Source of the DNA: Bacteroidota bacterium
GTDB taxonomy: Bacteria; Bacteroidota; Ignavibacteria; Tepidaquicellales; Tepidaquicellaceae
DNA: 49,057 nt
Direction: 5' to 3'
NCBI GenBank assembly: GCA_018266875.1
Contig: JAFDZR010000028.1
Coordinates: forward strand, 1,594 to 50,650
The notes beneath the pieces were generated by a model, which was given only the letters and a program-made list of their open reading frames with translations, had not been told where the DNA came from and did not search any database. The translations under genes and the position numbers were made by a program. Positions within the stretch are counted from its first letter, which is position 1; the number at the start of each line of letters is the position of its first letter. Shown here one piece after another: positions 24,604 through 32,126 of this stretch.

Positions 24604-25560
24604 CTAATTCTTAATTCCAAAAACCGTTATACTGCTGATCCTTGAATCCGACTTCCTGAAATCCCTGATCTCATCTTCATTTAAATATCTGATAAGAATG
24701 TCATCCGGAATAATGATCTCTTTTTCTTTCTGGATCTTTACGTCATCAAAACCGGTTTTACTGATTAGACTTAAGTATTCATCTTTCTGAATAGCGCCGG
24801 ATACACAGCCTGCATACATCTCCGCGGCTTTCTGTATTTTTTCGGGAAGTTCACCGGAAAGCACAATATCTGAGATACTGAAATGTCCTCCGGGTTTTAG
24901 TACTCTGTAAATTTCACTGAATGCATTAAGTTTCTCCGGAACAAGATTCAGAACACAGTTGCTGACTACTACATCAACTGATCCGTCATTTACGGGAAGG
25001 TCTTCTATTTCACCGATTCTGAATTCAATATTATTGAAATTCTGTTTATCTGCATTGAGTCTTGCTTTTGCAACCATAGCTTCGGAAAAATCCACACCGA
25101 TCACTTTACCGGCGGCACCTGTTTCAGCTCTTGCCACAAAGCAGTCATTGCCTGCCCCTGAACCGAGATCGAGTACCGTATCTCCTTCCTTTATTCCTGC
25201 GAATTTGGTTGGAAGTCCGCATCCGAGACCCAAATCAGCGTCGGGATTGTATCCTTTAAGTTCATCGTAATCATCGGTCATTATATTATAGACTTCATCA
25301 GAACAGCCGCCCGCCCCGCAGCATGAGGAAGCGTTTACTTCACGGCTCTGAAGCGCTATCTCACTGTATTTTCTTTTTACCATTTCCTTGATCTCTTCAG
25401 ATGACTTTTCCTTGTTCGAAAGCTTAACAGATTTTTCTGTTTCACCTGCAGCAATTATCTCCTTTTCATCCGAACAACAGTCCGGTCCGCAGCAGTTATC
25501 TGATTTTATTTCAATGGAATTTGATTCCTCTTCGGTTACTCTAAATTGATTTTCTGACAT
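24604..25560 (-). CDS. arsM: Arsenite S-adenosylmethionine methyltransferase ArsM
   Basis: Methylates As(III) using S-adenosylmethionine, giving methylated and partly volatile arsenicals, in the cytosol. The 318 residues have the SAM motif VLDLGSGAGNDCF (about 129-141) and LKPGGHFSISDIVLSG. Probable arsenic-binding cysteines are Cys114 (LGLGCG), Cys202 (SNCVLNL) and Cys252 (YAGCVSGA). Two Cys-rich clusters, CCGPDCC (23-29) and CCGAGGC (80-86), precede the catalytic domain; the first lies in a long acidic N-terminal extension. The gene is 136 nt downstream of arsR on the same strand and is probably arsenic-inducible through it. No arsenate reductase or arsenite pump is in the window. Confidence 0.93.
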   Translation of the reverse strand: MSENQFRVTEEESNSIEIKSDNCCGPDCCSDEKEIIAAGETEKSVKLSNKEKSSEEIKEMVKRKYSEIALQSREVNASSCCGAGGCSDEVYNIMTDDYDELKGYNPDADLGLGCGLPTKFAGIKEGDTVLDLGSGAGNDCFVARAETGAAGKVIGVDFSEAMVAKARLNADKQNFNNIEFRIGEIEDLPVNDGSVDVVVSNCVLNLVPEKLNAFSEIYRVLKPGGHFSISDIVLSGELPEKIQKAAEMYAGCVSGAIQKDEYLSLISKTGFDDVKIQKEKEIIIPDDILIRYLNEDEIRDFRKSDSRISSITVFGIKN

Positions 25561-25654
25561 GATGTTTTATTATTAATTTTATTAATATTCTTAAGTTAAT
25601 ATTTCCTGTTTGTCTGACACTTTTTTAATTTTCACCCGGATCATATTTAAAATG

Positions 25655-25685
25655 ATTTATAATTTATAATTTATAATTTACAATT
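25655..25685. repeat. AT-rich 7-nt iteration downstream of arsR
   Basis: Four tandem, slightly degenerate copies of a TAATTTA unit, 11 nt beyond the arsR stop. Similar runs lie just past the stops of livF (46205-46230) and the phosphoesterase gene (29551-29573). Function unknown. Confidence 0.6.
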
Positions 25686-25696
25686 AAAAACTGACC

Positions 25697-26014
25697 TCAG
25701 TTTTCCTGAGTTATCAAAAAGAACTTATTAAAGCTGCCGATAAATTTATCAAAGACTTTTCTGTTGATACAGTAACATGACTTAGTTCCGTCTACAGTTC
25801 CGCTGAGCAGACCTGCATTGAGAAGTTCCTTCAGATGCTGTGACACGGTTGACTGAGCCAGCGGCAGCACTTCGACAATCTCACCGCAGATGCACATATT
25901 CTTTTCTGCGACTGCTTTCATGATCGCCACTCTCGCCGGATGACTTAACGCCCTTGCAAAGTCAGCAAGCTCGATCTCGCTTTTTGAAAATTCATTTTTT
26001 TTATTCTGAGCCAT
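25697..26014 (-). CDS. arsR: ArsR/SmtB-family arsenic-responsive repressor
   Basis: A 105-residue winged-helix repressor. The helices begin ELADFARALSHPARVAIMKA, followed by Cys41-Ile-Cys43-Gly, the CxCxE/D-type metalloid-binding pair on the alpha3 helix. The recognition helix is LAQSTVSQHLKEL, then GLLSGTVDGTKSCYCI forms the wing, with two more Cys. As(III) binding to the Cys residues is known to release ArsR from DNA. It lies directly upstream of arsM, and a palindrome 15 nt before its ATG is the likely operator, so it should repress itself and arsM. Confidence 0.93.
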   Translation of the reverse strand: MAQNKKNEFSKSEIELADFARALSHPARVAIMKAVAEKNMCICGEIVEVLPLAQSTVSQHLKELLNAGLLSGTVDGTKSCYCINRKVFDKFIGSFNKFFLITQEN

Positions 26015-26028
26015 TTAGTTTATTGTTT

Positions 26029-26044
26029 ATCGTAAATATACGAT
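26029..26044. promoter_or_regulatory. ArsR operator
   Basis: The inverted repeat ATCGTA-AATA-TACGAT has perfect 6-bp arms and a 4-nt spacer, 15 nt upstream of the arsR ATG. Arm length and position fit an ArsR/SmtB-type operator overlapping the promoter. Confidence 0.7.
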
Positions 26045-26132
26045 TATTATAATGAAATACAAATTCATTTTTTAAACTGTTTTAAGAAACTTGGGTAGTC
26101 TGAAGAATATTTCTTTATGAGTTCGGCGTAGG

Positions 26133-26150
26133 CGCAATCTTTAGATTGCG
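26133..26150. repeat. Small perfect hairpin
   Basis: CGCAATCT-TT-AGATTGCG, a perfect 8-bp stem with a 2-nt loop, in the gap between the 26312 gene and arsR. It has no T-run and is not next to a stop codon, so it is not an obvious terminator. It may be a small dispersed repeat. The rest of 26045-26210 shows only the weak inverted pair CGGTCTC / GAGACCG. Confidence 0.5.
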
Positions 26151-26210
26151 GGAAAGCTGTGACGGTCTCTGCTTTAAGCTATATTTAGTTTCCTGAGACC
26201 GGATAAAATA

Positions 26211-26242
26211 AAAACAGCCGGAACAATAGCTCCGGCTGTTTT
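26211..26242 (-). terminator. Strong intrinsic terminator after the 26312-27169 gene
   Basis: Perfect 12-bp arms AAAACAGCCGGA and TCCGGCTGTTTT with an 8-nt loop, about 70 nt past the stop. The minus strand continues into TTTTATTTTAT. Confidence 0.85.
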
Positions 26243-26311
26243 CCGCTGTGATTCTTTCTGATATTTCAATTCAACACATTGTTAAGTAATTTTAACGGAC
26301 GCAATTAAAAT

Positions 26312-27169
26312 TTACTTGATGAGCATCATCCTTTTCGTTTCTGTAAACTGCTCTGACTTAAATACGTAAAAATATATCCCTGAAGATAAATTGGAAGCGT
26401 TGAATTTATATTCATATTCTCCGGGGCTAAGAACTTCATTAACAAGATCCGCTGCTTCCCTTCCTGAAATATCAAAAACTTTCAGACTTACAAAACCTGT
26501 TCTAGGGATTGAAAAATTAATCTTGGTTGAAGGATTAAATGGATTTGGATAATTCTGATTTAACTCATATCTGTCAGGTACTATCTGTGAAATCTGATTT
26601 ATCGAAACTGTAGCAGTGTCAATAAAATGATTTGCAGGAATTGTAACTTCTGTATTGAGCATATTAACATAAGCATATATTCTTGTATAAAATCCCGGAC
26701 CCGGGGCATTTTTCCATTGGAGATCAAGATTTTCATTTGATGCAAATGATCCTGCCGAGGTTTTTAAGCTCATTTTTACTATCAGTGTTCCCGGTGAAGC
26801 TGTTGAGATTATAAATCCATTTCCCTGTCCAACAAGAATATTTCCGGCAAGTCTTAACTCATTATTTGACACAGTTGGATTTCTAGGGATCTGTGATGCA
26901 GGCAATCCTGACCCCAGGATCCTGTAAGTCAGTGTTCCACCGTTTGCAATGTTTGGATTGAAGAGAAAAAAGTATTGTCCCGCTGCGTATTGAAATGTAT
27001 CCTTTACTGACGGATTTGTATGCTGTAAATAAACTTCAAATGTAAGAGAGTCTGCTGCCTGTCTGTTAAAATTTTTAGCGATTAGTGTGTATTCCGGATT
27101 TTGTGCGGAAATACTTCCTGAAATACAAATAATAAAAATTAATGCAATAATGCTTGAATATATTTTCAT
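26312..27169 (-). CDS. Secreted cohesin-like protein with T9SS sorting domain
   Basis: A 285-residue exported protein. A signal peptide (about 1-22, ending SISAQ) precedes a beta-sandwich of about 165 residues with SLTFEVYLQHTNP, GQYFFLFNPNI, NNELRLAGN, GTLIVKMSLKTSAG and NLDLQWKNAPG. This layout is common in Ignavibacteria and recalls cohesin-like sandwiches, though the assignment rests on pattern only. The last 90 residues are a T9SS domain (NQNYPNPFNPSTKINF to KRMMLIK) that closely resembles that of the 30434-32098 protein, including the upstream INQIS. It is a single gene between two strong terminators. If the sandwich is a cohesin, it could pair with the dockerin-like modules encoded nearby. 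Confidence 0.8.
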   Translation of the reverse strand: MKIYSSIIALIFIICISGSISAQNPEYTLIAKNFNRQAADSLTFEVYLQHTNPSVKDTFQYAAGQYFFLFNPNIANGGTLTYRILGSGLPASQIPRNPTVSNNELRLAGNILVGQGNGFIISTASPGTLIVKMSLKTSAGSFASNENLDLQWKNAPGPGFYTRIYAYVNMLNTEVTIPANHFIDTATVSINQISQIVPDRYELNQNYPNPFNPSTKINFSIPRTGFVSLKVFDISGREAADLVNEVLSPGEYEYKFNASNLSSGIYFYVFKSEQFTETKRMMLIK

Positions 27170-27213
27170 GTTAAATATTAAAGGTTTATTAAATCATTTT
27201 TATAAAAAATATA

Positions 27214-27249
27214 GAATGCAAGACAGGAGATTAATCCTGTCCCGCATTC
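27214..27249 (-). terminator. Terminator after the 27271-29184 gene
   Basis: A two-part stem: GAATGC / GCATTC outside and GACAGGA / TCCTGTC inside, with 2-nt internal loops and a 6-nt apical loop. The minus strand continues TATATTTTTTATA. Confidence 0.8.
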
Positions 27250-27270
27250 ATCTATTAACTAAGCTTTCGC

Positions 27271-29184
27271 TTAGGGTCTTATTACGGAAATAAAATTGAG
27301 TCCGTTATTATCTATAAATGAAGCATCATCCAGATCAACAATTCCGTCTCCGTTAACATCACTTCTGATATATCCGGCTGCAAAGTTGAAAATATCATTT
27401 TCCGTGATTGAGGCATCGTTCAATTCCACAAGTCCGTCCTGATCCACATCTCCGCTGTACATACAGTATTTTCCTGCTCTTAAGATCTGATTGCTTCCGA
27501 ATGCCTGTGCTGCTGAAGAAGTGAAATTATATGAGTTTACACTGCCCTGTGTGAATGGCTGTCCGCCAGACTTACTCCAGGTTTCAATTGAGTTTCTGTG
27601 TTTTACCTGTAGATAATATGTCCCGGATGGCGCATTGTTGAAAATAAAAGTTCCTGTATAATTTGTAACATTTAATACAGCTTTTGCCTGATCAACAATA
27701 TTGAAAGGATTTGATGTCTGTCTCAGATAGACCGTAACTGTATCACTGCTGTTAAGCTGATTAGTCGAAGTATTCAAAAATGCTTCCGGAATGACAGTGA
27801 TATTAAAATCAGAAGGAACAGGTATTGTATAAGCATTCGGGTTAAAAACTGCCCAATTTGCTGTCCAGTTGCCCGAAGTACCGAAAGCGCCTCTGTAAGA
27901 TACTGATTGAAAACCAGCTAAATTCGGATTAGTAAAATCTGCTCCTGAAGCTGCCGGTGATCCGCCCATTGGCATCCAGTAATTGAGATCATTTCCGGCC
28001 GGATCCGGGTAAATATTAAAAGGATTGTTCAGCATTACATCTGAGTTGTTTGTATAAGATGTATTCCATGTATTTATAAAAGAAGTAGGATTAGGTGTAA
28101 CTGTTCCGCCTGTCTGATCTGCCAAAGTAAGATTTCCTGAAAAAATATTTGTTCGAAGCTGTACTGTCCCTGAATTTGCATCATTGCATACATTTGCACC
28201 GTCAAACCTTATTCCAACTCTCCAACCCATTATAAGTGAGTTGTATATACATGCCTGCATATTTCTTCTTAAGTGTCCGCCTCTCTGGAATAATGGATTT
28301 ACTACAGTACCGGTAGTTGCGTAAGGTCCGATGACTGTCATGTTTGAGAAGAATGGTCTTGTTCTCGGACCATTTGTATTTGAAGGTGAATCATTATTAT
28401 TGTCAATTTCAAATCCATTAGAGGAACTCACATCCGCTATATCCTTATCTCTGATACTTAAACAAAACTGAACTCTTCCTCTGAATCCGTTATCACAGTC
28501 CCAGTCGTCATCAAGACCTTTATAAGCAATAAGATGATTCGGGTTTACTGTTCCGCCGAACCATTCATAAGAGTCATCACCGCTGTAACTTACTTGCACA
28601 TATTCTATAACTGTTCTGCTGCCGACTCCGCCCATTGTTAATCCATTGATTTCATTACCTGAAATTCCGGTAAGATTTACTCCGGGAAATTCTATTCTGA
28701 CATATCTGAAACAACCTGAACTGTCTGTATCAATCCTGGGTTGTCCTCCGTAAATCGGTCCTAATCCTGGTCCGAAACCCTCGATTTCAGCTGAATCAAC
28801 TCCTGTTGAAGTATTTATTCCGGATCTTCCCAGTATGATCACTCCGCCCCAGTCTCCTGCCGCTCTGCTGCCTGCAGGTCTGTCACTTGTGAAAACAATT
28901 GGATTATTAGCAGTTCCGTTGGCGTAAATAATACCGCCCCTTTCAATTATGAGCGTTCCTTTGGAAATGAAATCTCCTTTGATAACTGTACCTTCGGGGA
29001 TTACAATTTTTCCGCCGTTCTTTACATAATTGAATCCTTTCATCTTATAGGTCGTGGTTCTGTTCAATGTAACCAGACCTGTGATGTTTGATGAATTTAA
29101 AGTAGTTGAATCAACAACTGCAAATGAATCCTGAAGTGAAAACAAGATCATTGCTGTTATAAAAATTCTTAGTACTGACTGCAT
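27271..29184 (-). CDS. Surface beta-helix-like protein with dockerin-like C-terminal module
   Basis: A 637-residue exported protein. A signal peptide (about 1-23) leads into a Gly/Asn/Asp-rich right-handed beta-helix-like domain (about 30-455) with MKGFNYVKNGGKIVIPEGT, KGTLIIERGGIIYANG, DWGGVIILGRSGINTSTG, QVSYSGDDSYEWFGGTV and KGLDDDWDCDNGFRG. It is paralogous along this whole length to the 30434-32098 protein. From about residue 460 the two differ: this one ends in the beta module with VKHRNSIETWS and two EF-hand-like loops (579-590 and 609-620, 30 residues apart), instead of a T9SS domain. AGGAG lies 7 nt before the ATG. Phased hexamers upstream suggest response-regulator control. The ligand is unknown. 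Confidence 0.82.
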   Translation of the reverse strand: MQSVLRIFITAMILFSLQDSFAVVDSTTLNSSNITGLVTLNRTTTYKMKGFNYVKNGGKIVIPEGTVIKGDFISKGTLIIERGGIIYANGTANNPIVFTSDRPAGSRAAGDWGGVIILGRSGINTSTGVDSAEIEGFGPGLGPIYGGQPRIDTDSSGCFRYVRIEFPGVNLTGISGNEINGLTMGGVGSRTVIEYVQVSYSGDDSYEWFGGTVNPNHLIAYKGLDDDWDCDNGFRGRVQFCLSIRDKDIADVSSSNGFEIDNNNDSPSNTNGPRTRPFFSNMTVIGPYATTGTVVNPLFQRGGHLRRNMQACIYNSLIMGWRVGIRFDGANVCNDANSGTVQLRTNIFSGNLTLADQTGGTVTPNPTSFINTWNTSYTNNSDVMLNNPFNIYPDPAGNDLNYWMPMGGSPAASGADFTNPNLAGFQSVSYRGAFGTSGNWTANWAVFNPNAYTIPVPSDFNITVIPEAFLNTSTNQLNSSDTVTVYLRQTSNPFNIVDQAKAVLNVTNYTGTFIFNNAPSGTYYLQVKHRNSIETWSKSGGQPFTQGSVNSYNFTSSAAQAFGSNQILRAGKYCMYSGDVDQDGLVELNDASITENDIFNFAAGYIRSDVNGDGIVDLDDASFIDNNGLNFISVIRP

Positions 29185-29249
29185 TTTTTTCTCCTGATTT
29201 TGATTAATAAATTAATTAAATAATTTTCTATACAAATTTAATCTTCTAA

Positions 29250-29308
29250 TGTTTACTCAACATTAGCTTAGTGTTAACAAGGTTAACTCAGCTTTACTAA
29301 ATTGTAAA
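29250..29308 (-). promoter_or_regulatory. Phased hexamer array (PhoB/PhoP-like box) upstream of the 27271-29184 gene
   Basis: Six hexamers, read on the plus strand, begin at 29250 TGTTTA, 29261 CATTAG, 29272 TGTTAA, 29281 GGTTAA, 29292 CTTTAC and 29303 TGTAAA. The steps are 11, 11, 9, 11 and 11 nt. In the gene's direction most read as TTAACA/TTTACA variants. The array ends 66 nt before the ATG. A TATAGA at 29227-29232 could be the -10. The palindrome CTAATGTT-TACTC-AACATTAG (29246-29266) overlaps it. The rest of the 392-nt gap 29185-29576 holds a terminator and an AT-rich run, and otherwise nothing I recognise. Confidence 0.6.
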
Positions 29309-29482
29309 ATTCAGGATATTAGGATTTAAAACTGAAAGGGGGTTTGTTGAAAGTAAATGCGGGAAAATTATTCATGCCTTTTCCAATAAATACTTTTAGG
29401 AAAGGATCTTCACATAAATAACGCGGAGTTCAAAATAACAAATTTGAAAGTATTCCAATTCTGGAAACAAATACATATAAAA

Positions 29483-29510
29483 AACAGCCTAAGTAATTGC
29501 CCGGGCTGTT
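29483..29510 (-). terminator. Terminator after the phosphoesterase gene
   Basis: Arms AACAGCC and GGCTGTT form a perfect 7-bp stem with a 14-nt loop. The minus strand continues TTTTATATG. It lies about 67 nt past the stop. Confidence 0.6.
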
Positions 29511-29550
29511 CCAATAAATTACTTACTGGTATATTAATCTATGATAAAAT

Positions 29551-29573
29551 TTATTATTTACAATTTATAATTG
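29551..29573. repeat. AT-rich iteration downstream of the phosphoesterase gene
   Basis: A TTATTATTTACAATTTATAA-type run starting about 3 nt past the stop, similar to the runs after arsR and livF. Confidence 0.45.
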
Positions 29574-29576
29574 TCC

Positions 29577-30296
29577 TCATGAAGCCAACTTCAGATTTTC
29601 TGTCTCAATGAATTCATTTATACTGACATTCGCTTCTTCATCAATTGTTATATAGGTTGAAGGAATGTCTGTCCAGCAGCCCGAATTGTAATATTCTAAG
29701 TTGCCCGCTGATTTTAATAATGCCTGATGTGTATGACCGCAGATTACTACATCCCTGTTTTTTCTTCGCGCAAATTCAAGAGCGCTGTCTGCTACCTTGT
29801 TTGATAATCTCAGCCAGCCCTTGCTTTTTCTCTTTATGAATCTTGATATTGTCTGCTTCTCTCTGTCATACTTTTGAATTTTATTATATACGAAAGAAGA
29901 TATATGGCTGATTATAACATTTTCATTAAGAAATCTGTCAAACTGGTGTCCGTGAATCGCTGTGAATTTTCTGCCGTTAATTGTGAAATCAAATTCCATA
30001 TAAGCGTCTATTCCTATAAGATGGGATAATTTTTCTATTAGTCCTTCATCGTGATTTCCTTCCACCCATATGACTTCAATATTCCTTCCCGGGTTTGAAA
30101 GTTTCCTGATGTAAGAAAGAAGATTCCAGTGCTCTTTCTTCAGTCTTCTGAAATTCAGATCATCAAAAATATCACCAAGAAGAATAAGTCTTTTATAGTT
30201 GAAATTCTTCAGAAGTTCAAGCACCTGCTCGGGTCTTGCTACATGCGAACCTAAATGTATATCTGAAACGATAAGTGTATTAATGCTCATTTTCAT
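29577..30296 (-). CDS. Calcineurin-like metallophosphoesterase, LpxH-related
   Basis: A 239-residue cytosolic protein with every metal-binding motif of the family: Asp12-x-His14 (SDIHLGSH), GDIFDD with Asp42, GNHDEG, the IHGHQFD histidines and CGHTHQA. The arrangement, with a helical insert containing SRFIKRKSKGWLRLSNKVAD, matches the LpxH-like UDP-2,3-diacylglucosamine hydrolase group, which releases lipid X in lipid A synthesis. That activity is plausible given lpxA in this genome but not proven, since general phosphoesterases share the motifs. It is a single gene bounded by terminators on both sides. The start could be Met1 or Met3. Confidence 0.82.
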   Translation of the reverse strand: MKMSINTLIVSDIHLGSHVARPEQVLELLKNFNYKRLILLGDIFDDLNFRRLKKEHWNLLSYIRKLSNPGRNIEVIWVEGNHDEGLIEKLSHLIGIDAYMEFDFTINGRKFTAIHGHQFDRFLNENVIISHISSFVYNKIQKYDREKQTISRFIKRKSKGWLRLSNKVADSALEFARRKNRDVVICGHTHQALLKSAGNLEYYNSGCWTDIPSTYITIDEEANVSINEFIETENLKLAS

Positions 30297-30373
30297 AATT
30301 TAATTTTGAAATTAAAATATTAAAATTCATTGATCAGATTTATAATCTTAAAATAATTTCTCCTGATTTGCAA

Positions 30374-30404
30374 AAAAAGCCGGAATGAAGCATTCCGGCT
30401 TTTT
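30374..30404 (-). terminator. Strong intrinsic terminator of the TonB-receptor operon
   Basis: Perfect 14-bp arms AAAAAGCCGGAATG and CATTCCGGCTTTTT with a 3-nt loop, about 30 nt past the stop of the 30434-32098 gene. The T-run is part of the stem on the minus strand. Confidence 0.9.
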
Positions 30405-30433
30405 GAGAATATATTTTTATGTATTTTATAAAT

Positions 30434-32098
30434 TTACTTAACAAGCATCATTTTTTTGGTTTGAGATATACCTTCAGCTTTCAGAGTATAAAAATAAATT
30501 CCTGAAGATAGTGAAGCTGCATTGAATTTGTATTCATATGTTCCGGCGGACAGTGTTTCATTTACCAGATCAGATACTTCCCTCCCTGATATATCATATA
30601 TTTTCAGACTTACAATTCCGGTTTTTGGAACTGAAAAACTTATTGAAGTCGAAGGATTGAAAGGATTGGGATAATTCTGTTCAAGCTTGAATGACTCCGG
30701 AACTTCAGAAGAGATCTGATTTATTCCGATGATATTGTAATTTCTCGGATTGAACTGAGTCCAGTTTGCAGTCCAGTTTGTTGTTCCAAATGCTCCTCTG
30801 TATGTTACATTTTCATATCCGTTCAGATTCGGGTTTGCAAATGATGCTCCCGATAAAGCAGGCGATCCGCCCATCGGCATCCAGTAATCAACATTGTTTG
30901 CCGGCAGTGGAACTTCGGGGTAAATATTAAAAGGCGAAATTAACATTACTGAAGCATTATCAGTGAAAACAGAATTCTGGAATGAAGATGTCTGAAGCCA
31001 TGCCTGAGGTGCAAAGGATCCTGTTCCCGTGCTGTCTGCAAGCTTAAGATTACCTGCAAGTATGTTATTCCTTATCTGAATCGTATCAGACTGAGCTGCA
31101 ACTCCTACTCCTGAACCGTCAAGTCTGAATCCAACTCTCCAGCCCATCACGATGGAGTTGTAAATGCTCGGAAGACTGTTTCTTCTGAGATGTCCGCCTC
31201 TCTGAAACAGCGGATTTACATTTGATGAAGTTGTAATGAAAGGACCAACAACTGTCATGTTTGAGAATACTGGTTTGGTTCTCGGAGCATTATAATTTGA
31301 AGGTGAATTGTTGTTGTTGTCTATCTCAAAACCATTTGAAGAACTAACGTCAGCTATTGCGCTGTCCCTGACACTTAATCCGAACTGCACTCCTCCTCTG
31401 AATCCGTTGTCACAATCCCAGTCATCATCAAGCCCTTTATATGAGATCAGATGTTTGCATCTTACTGTTCCTCCGAACCATTCATAAGAATCATCTCCGC
31501 TGTAACTGACCTGTATATAATCTATTACTGTTCTGCTTCCGACTCCTCCGAAAGTAAGTCCGTTGATCTCATTTCCTGATACACCTGTAAGGTTTACTCC
31601 CGGAAATTCTATTCTTACGTATCTCATTACACCGGAACTGTCATCATCTATCCTCGGCTGACCGCCGTAGATCGGTCCGAGTCCTGCGCCGAATCCTTCT
31701 ATCTCAGCAGAATCAACTCCGGTTGATGTATTTATTCCTGCTCTCCCGAGTAAAATAATTCCGCCCCAGTCTCCTGCGCTTCTCTGTCCCGGAGGCATGC
31801 TGCTTGTAAAAAGAATCGGATCATTTGCTGAACCGTCTGCATAGATCTTTCCGCCTCTTTCTATAATCAGTGTTCCCTTTGTATTGAAATCACCGAAAAT
31901 TTTTGTACCGGCTTCAATTGAAAGTGTTGCGCCGTTCTTTACATAATTGAAACCTTTCATAAGATAGGTCGTGGATCTGTTAAGTGTAACGTTTGAGGTT
32001 ATATTGCTAGAGCTAAGAGTTGTTGAATCAATGGCAGAATATGTTACTGCTGAATTAAAAGTGAAAAATAAAGCAAATAAAAATAGTAGATTTTTCAT
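30434..32098 (-). CDS. Surface beta-helix-like protein with T9SS sorting domain
   Basis: A 554-residue paralog of the 27271-29184 protein. A signal peptide (about 1-22) is followed by the same beta-helix-like domain (about 25-455): MKGFNYVKNGATLSIEAGT, GTLIIERGGKIYADG, DWGGIILLGRAGINTSTG, SYSGDDSYEWFGGTV and KGLDDDWDCDNGFRGG. Here the C-terminus is a T9SS domain (QNYPNPFNPSTSISF to KKMMLVK) instead of the dockerin-like module. It starts 28 nt after the TonB-dependent receptor stop with no terminator between, so the two are co-transcribed. Association with a receptor suggests a surface-exposed binding or capture partner; the substrate is unknown and no catalytic residues are apparent. Confidence 0.85.
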   Translation of the reverse strand: MKNLLFLFALFFTFNSAVTYSAIDSTTLSSSNITSNVTLNRSTTYLMKGFNYVKNGATLSIEAGTKIFGDFNTKGTLIIERGGKIYADGSANDPILFTSSMPPGQRSAGDWGGIILLGRAGINTSTGVDSAEIEGFGAGLGPIYGGQPRIDDDSSGVMRYVRIEFPGVNLTGVSGNEINGLTFGGVGSRTVIDYIQVSYSGDDSYEWFGGTVRCKHLISYKGLDDDWDCDNGFRGGVQFGLSVRDSAIADVSSSNGFEIDNNNNSPSNYNAPRTKPVFSNMTVVGPFITTSSNVNPLFQRGGHLRRNSLPSIYNSIVMGWRVGFRLDGSGVGVAAQSDTIQIRNNILAGNLKLADSTGTGSFAPQAWLQTSSFQNSVFTDNASVMLISPFNIYPEVPLPANNVDYWMPMGGSPALSGASFANPNLNGYENVTYRGAFGTTNWTANWTQFNPRNYNIIGINQISSEVPESFKLEQNYPNPFNPSTSISFSVPKTGIVSLKIYDISGREVSDLVNETLSAGTYEYKFNAASLSSGIYFYTLKAEGISQTKKMMLVK

Positions 32099-32126
32099 TG
32101 TGAAAGTTTAGTTAATAGATTTTAAT

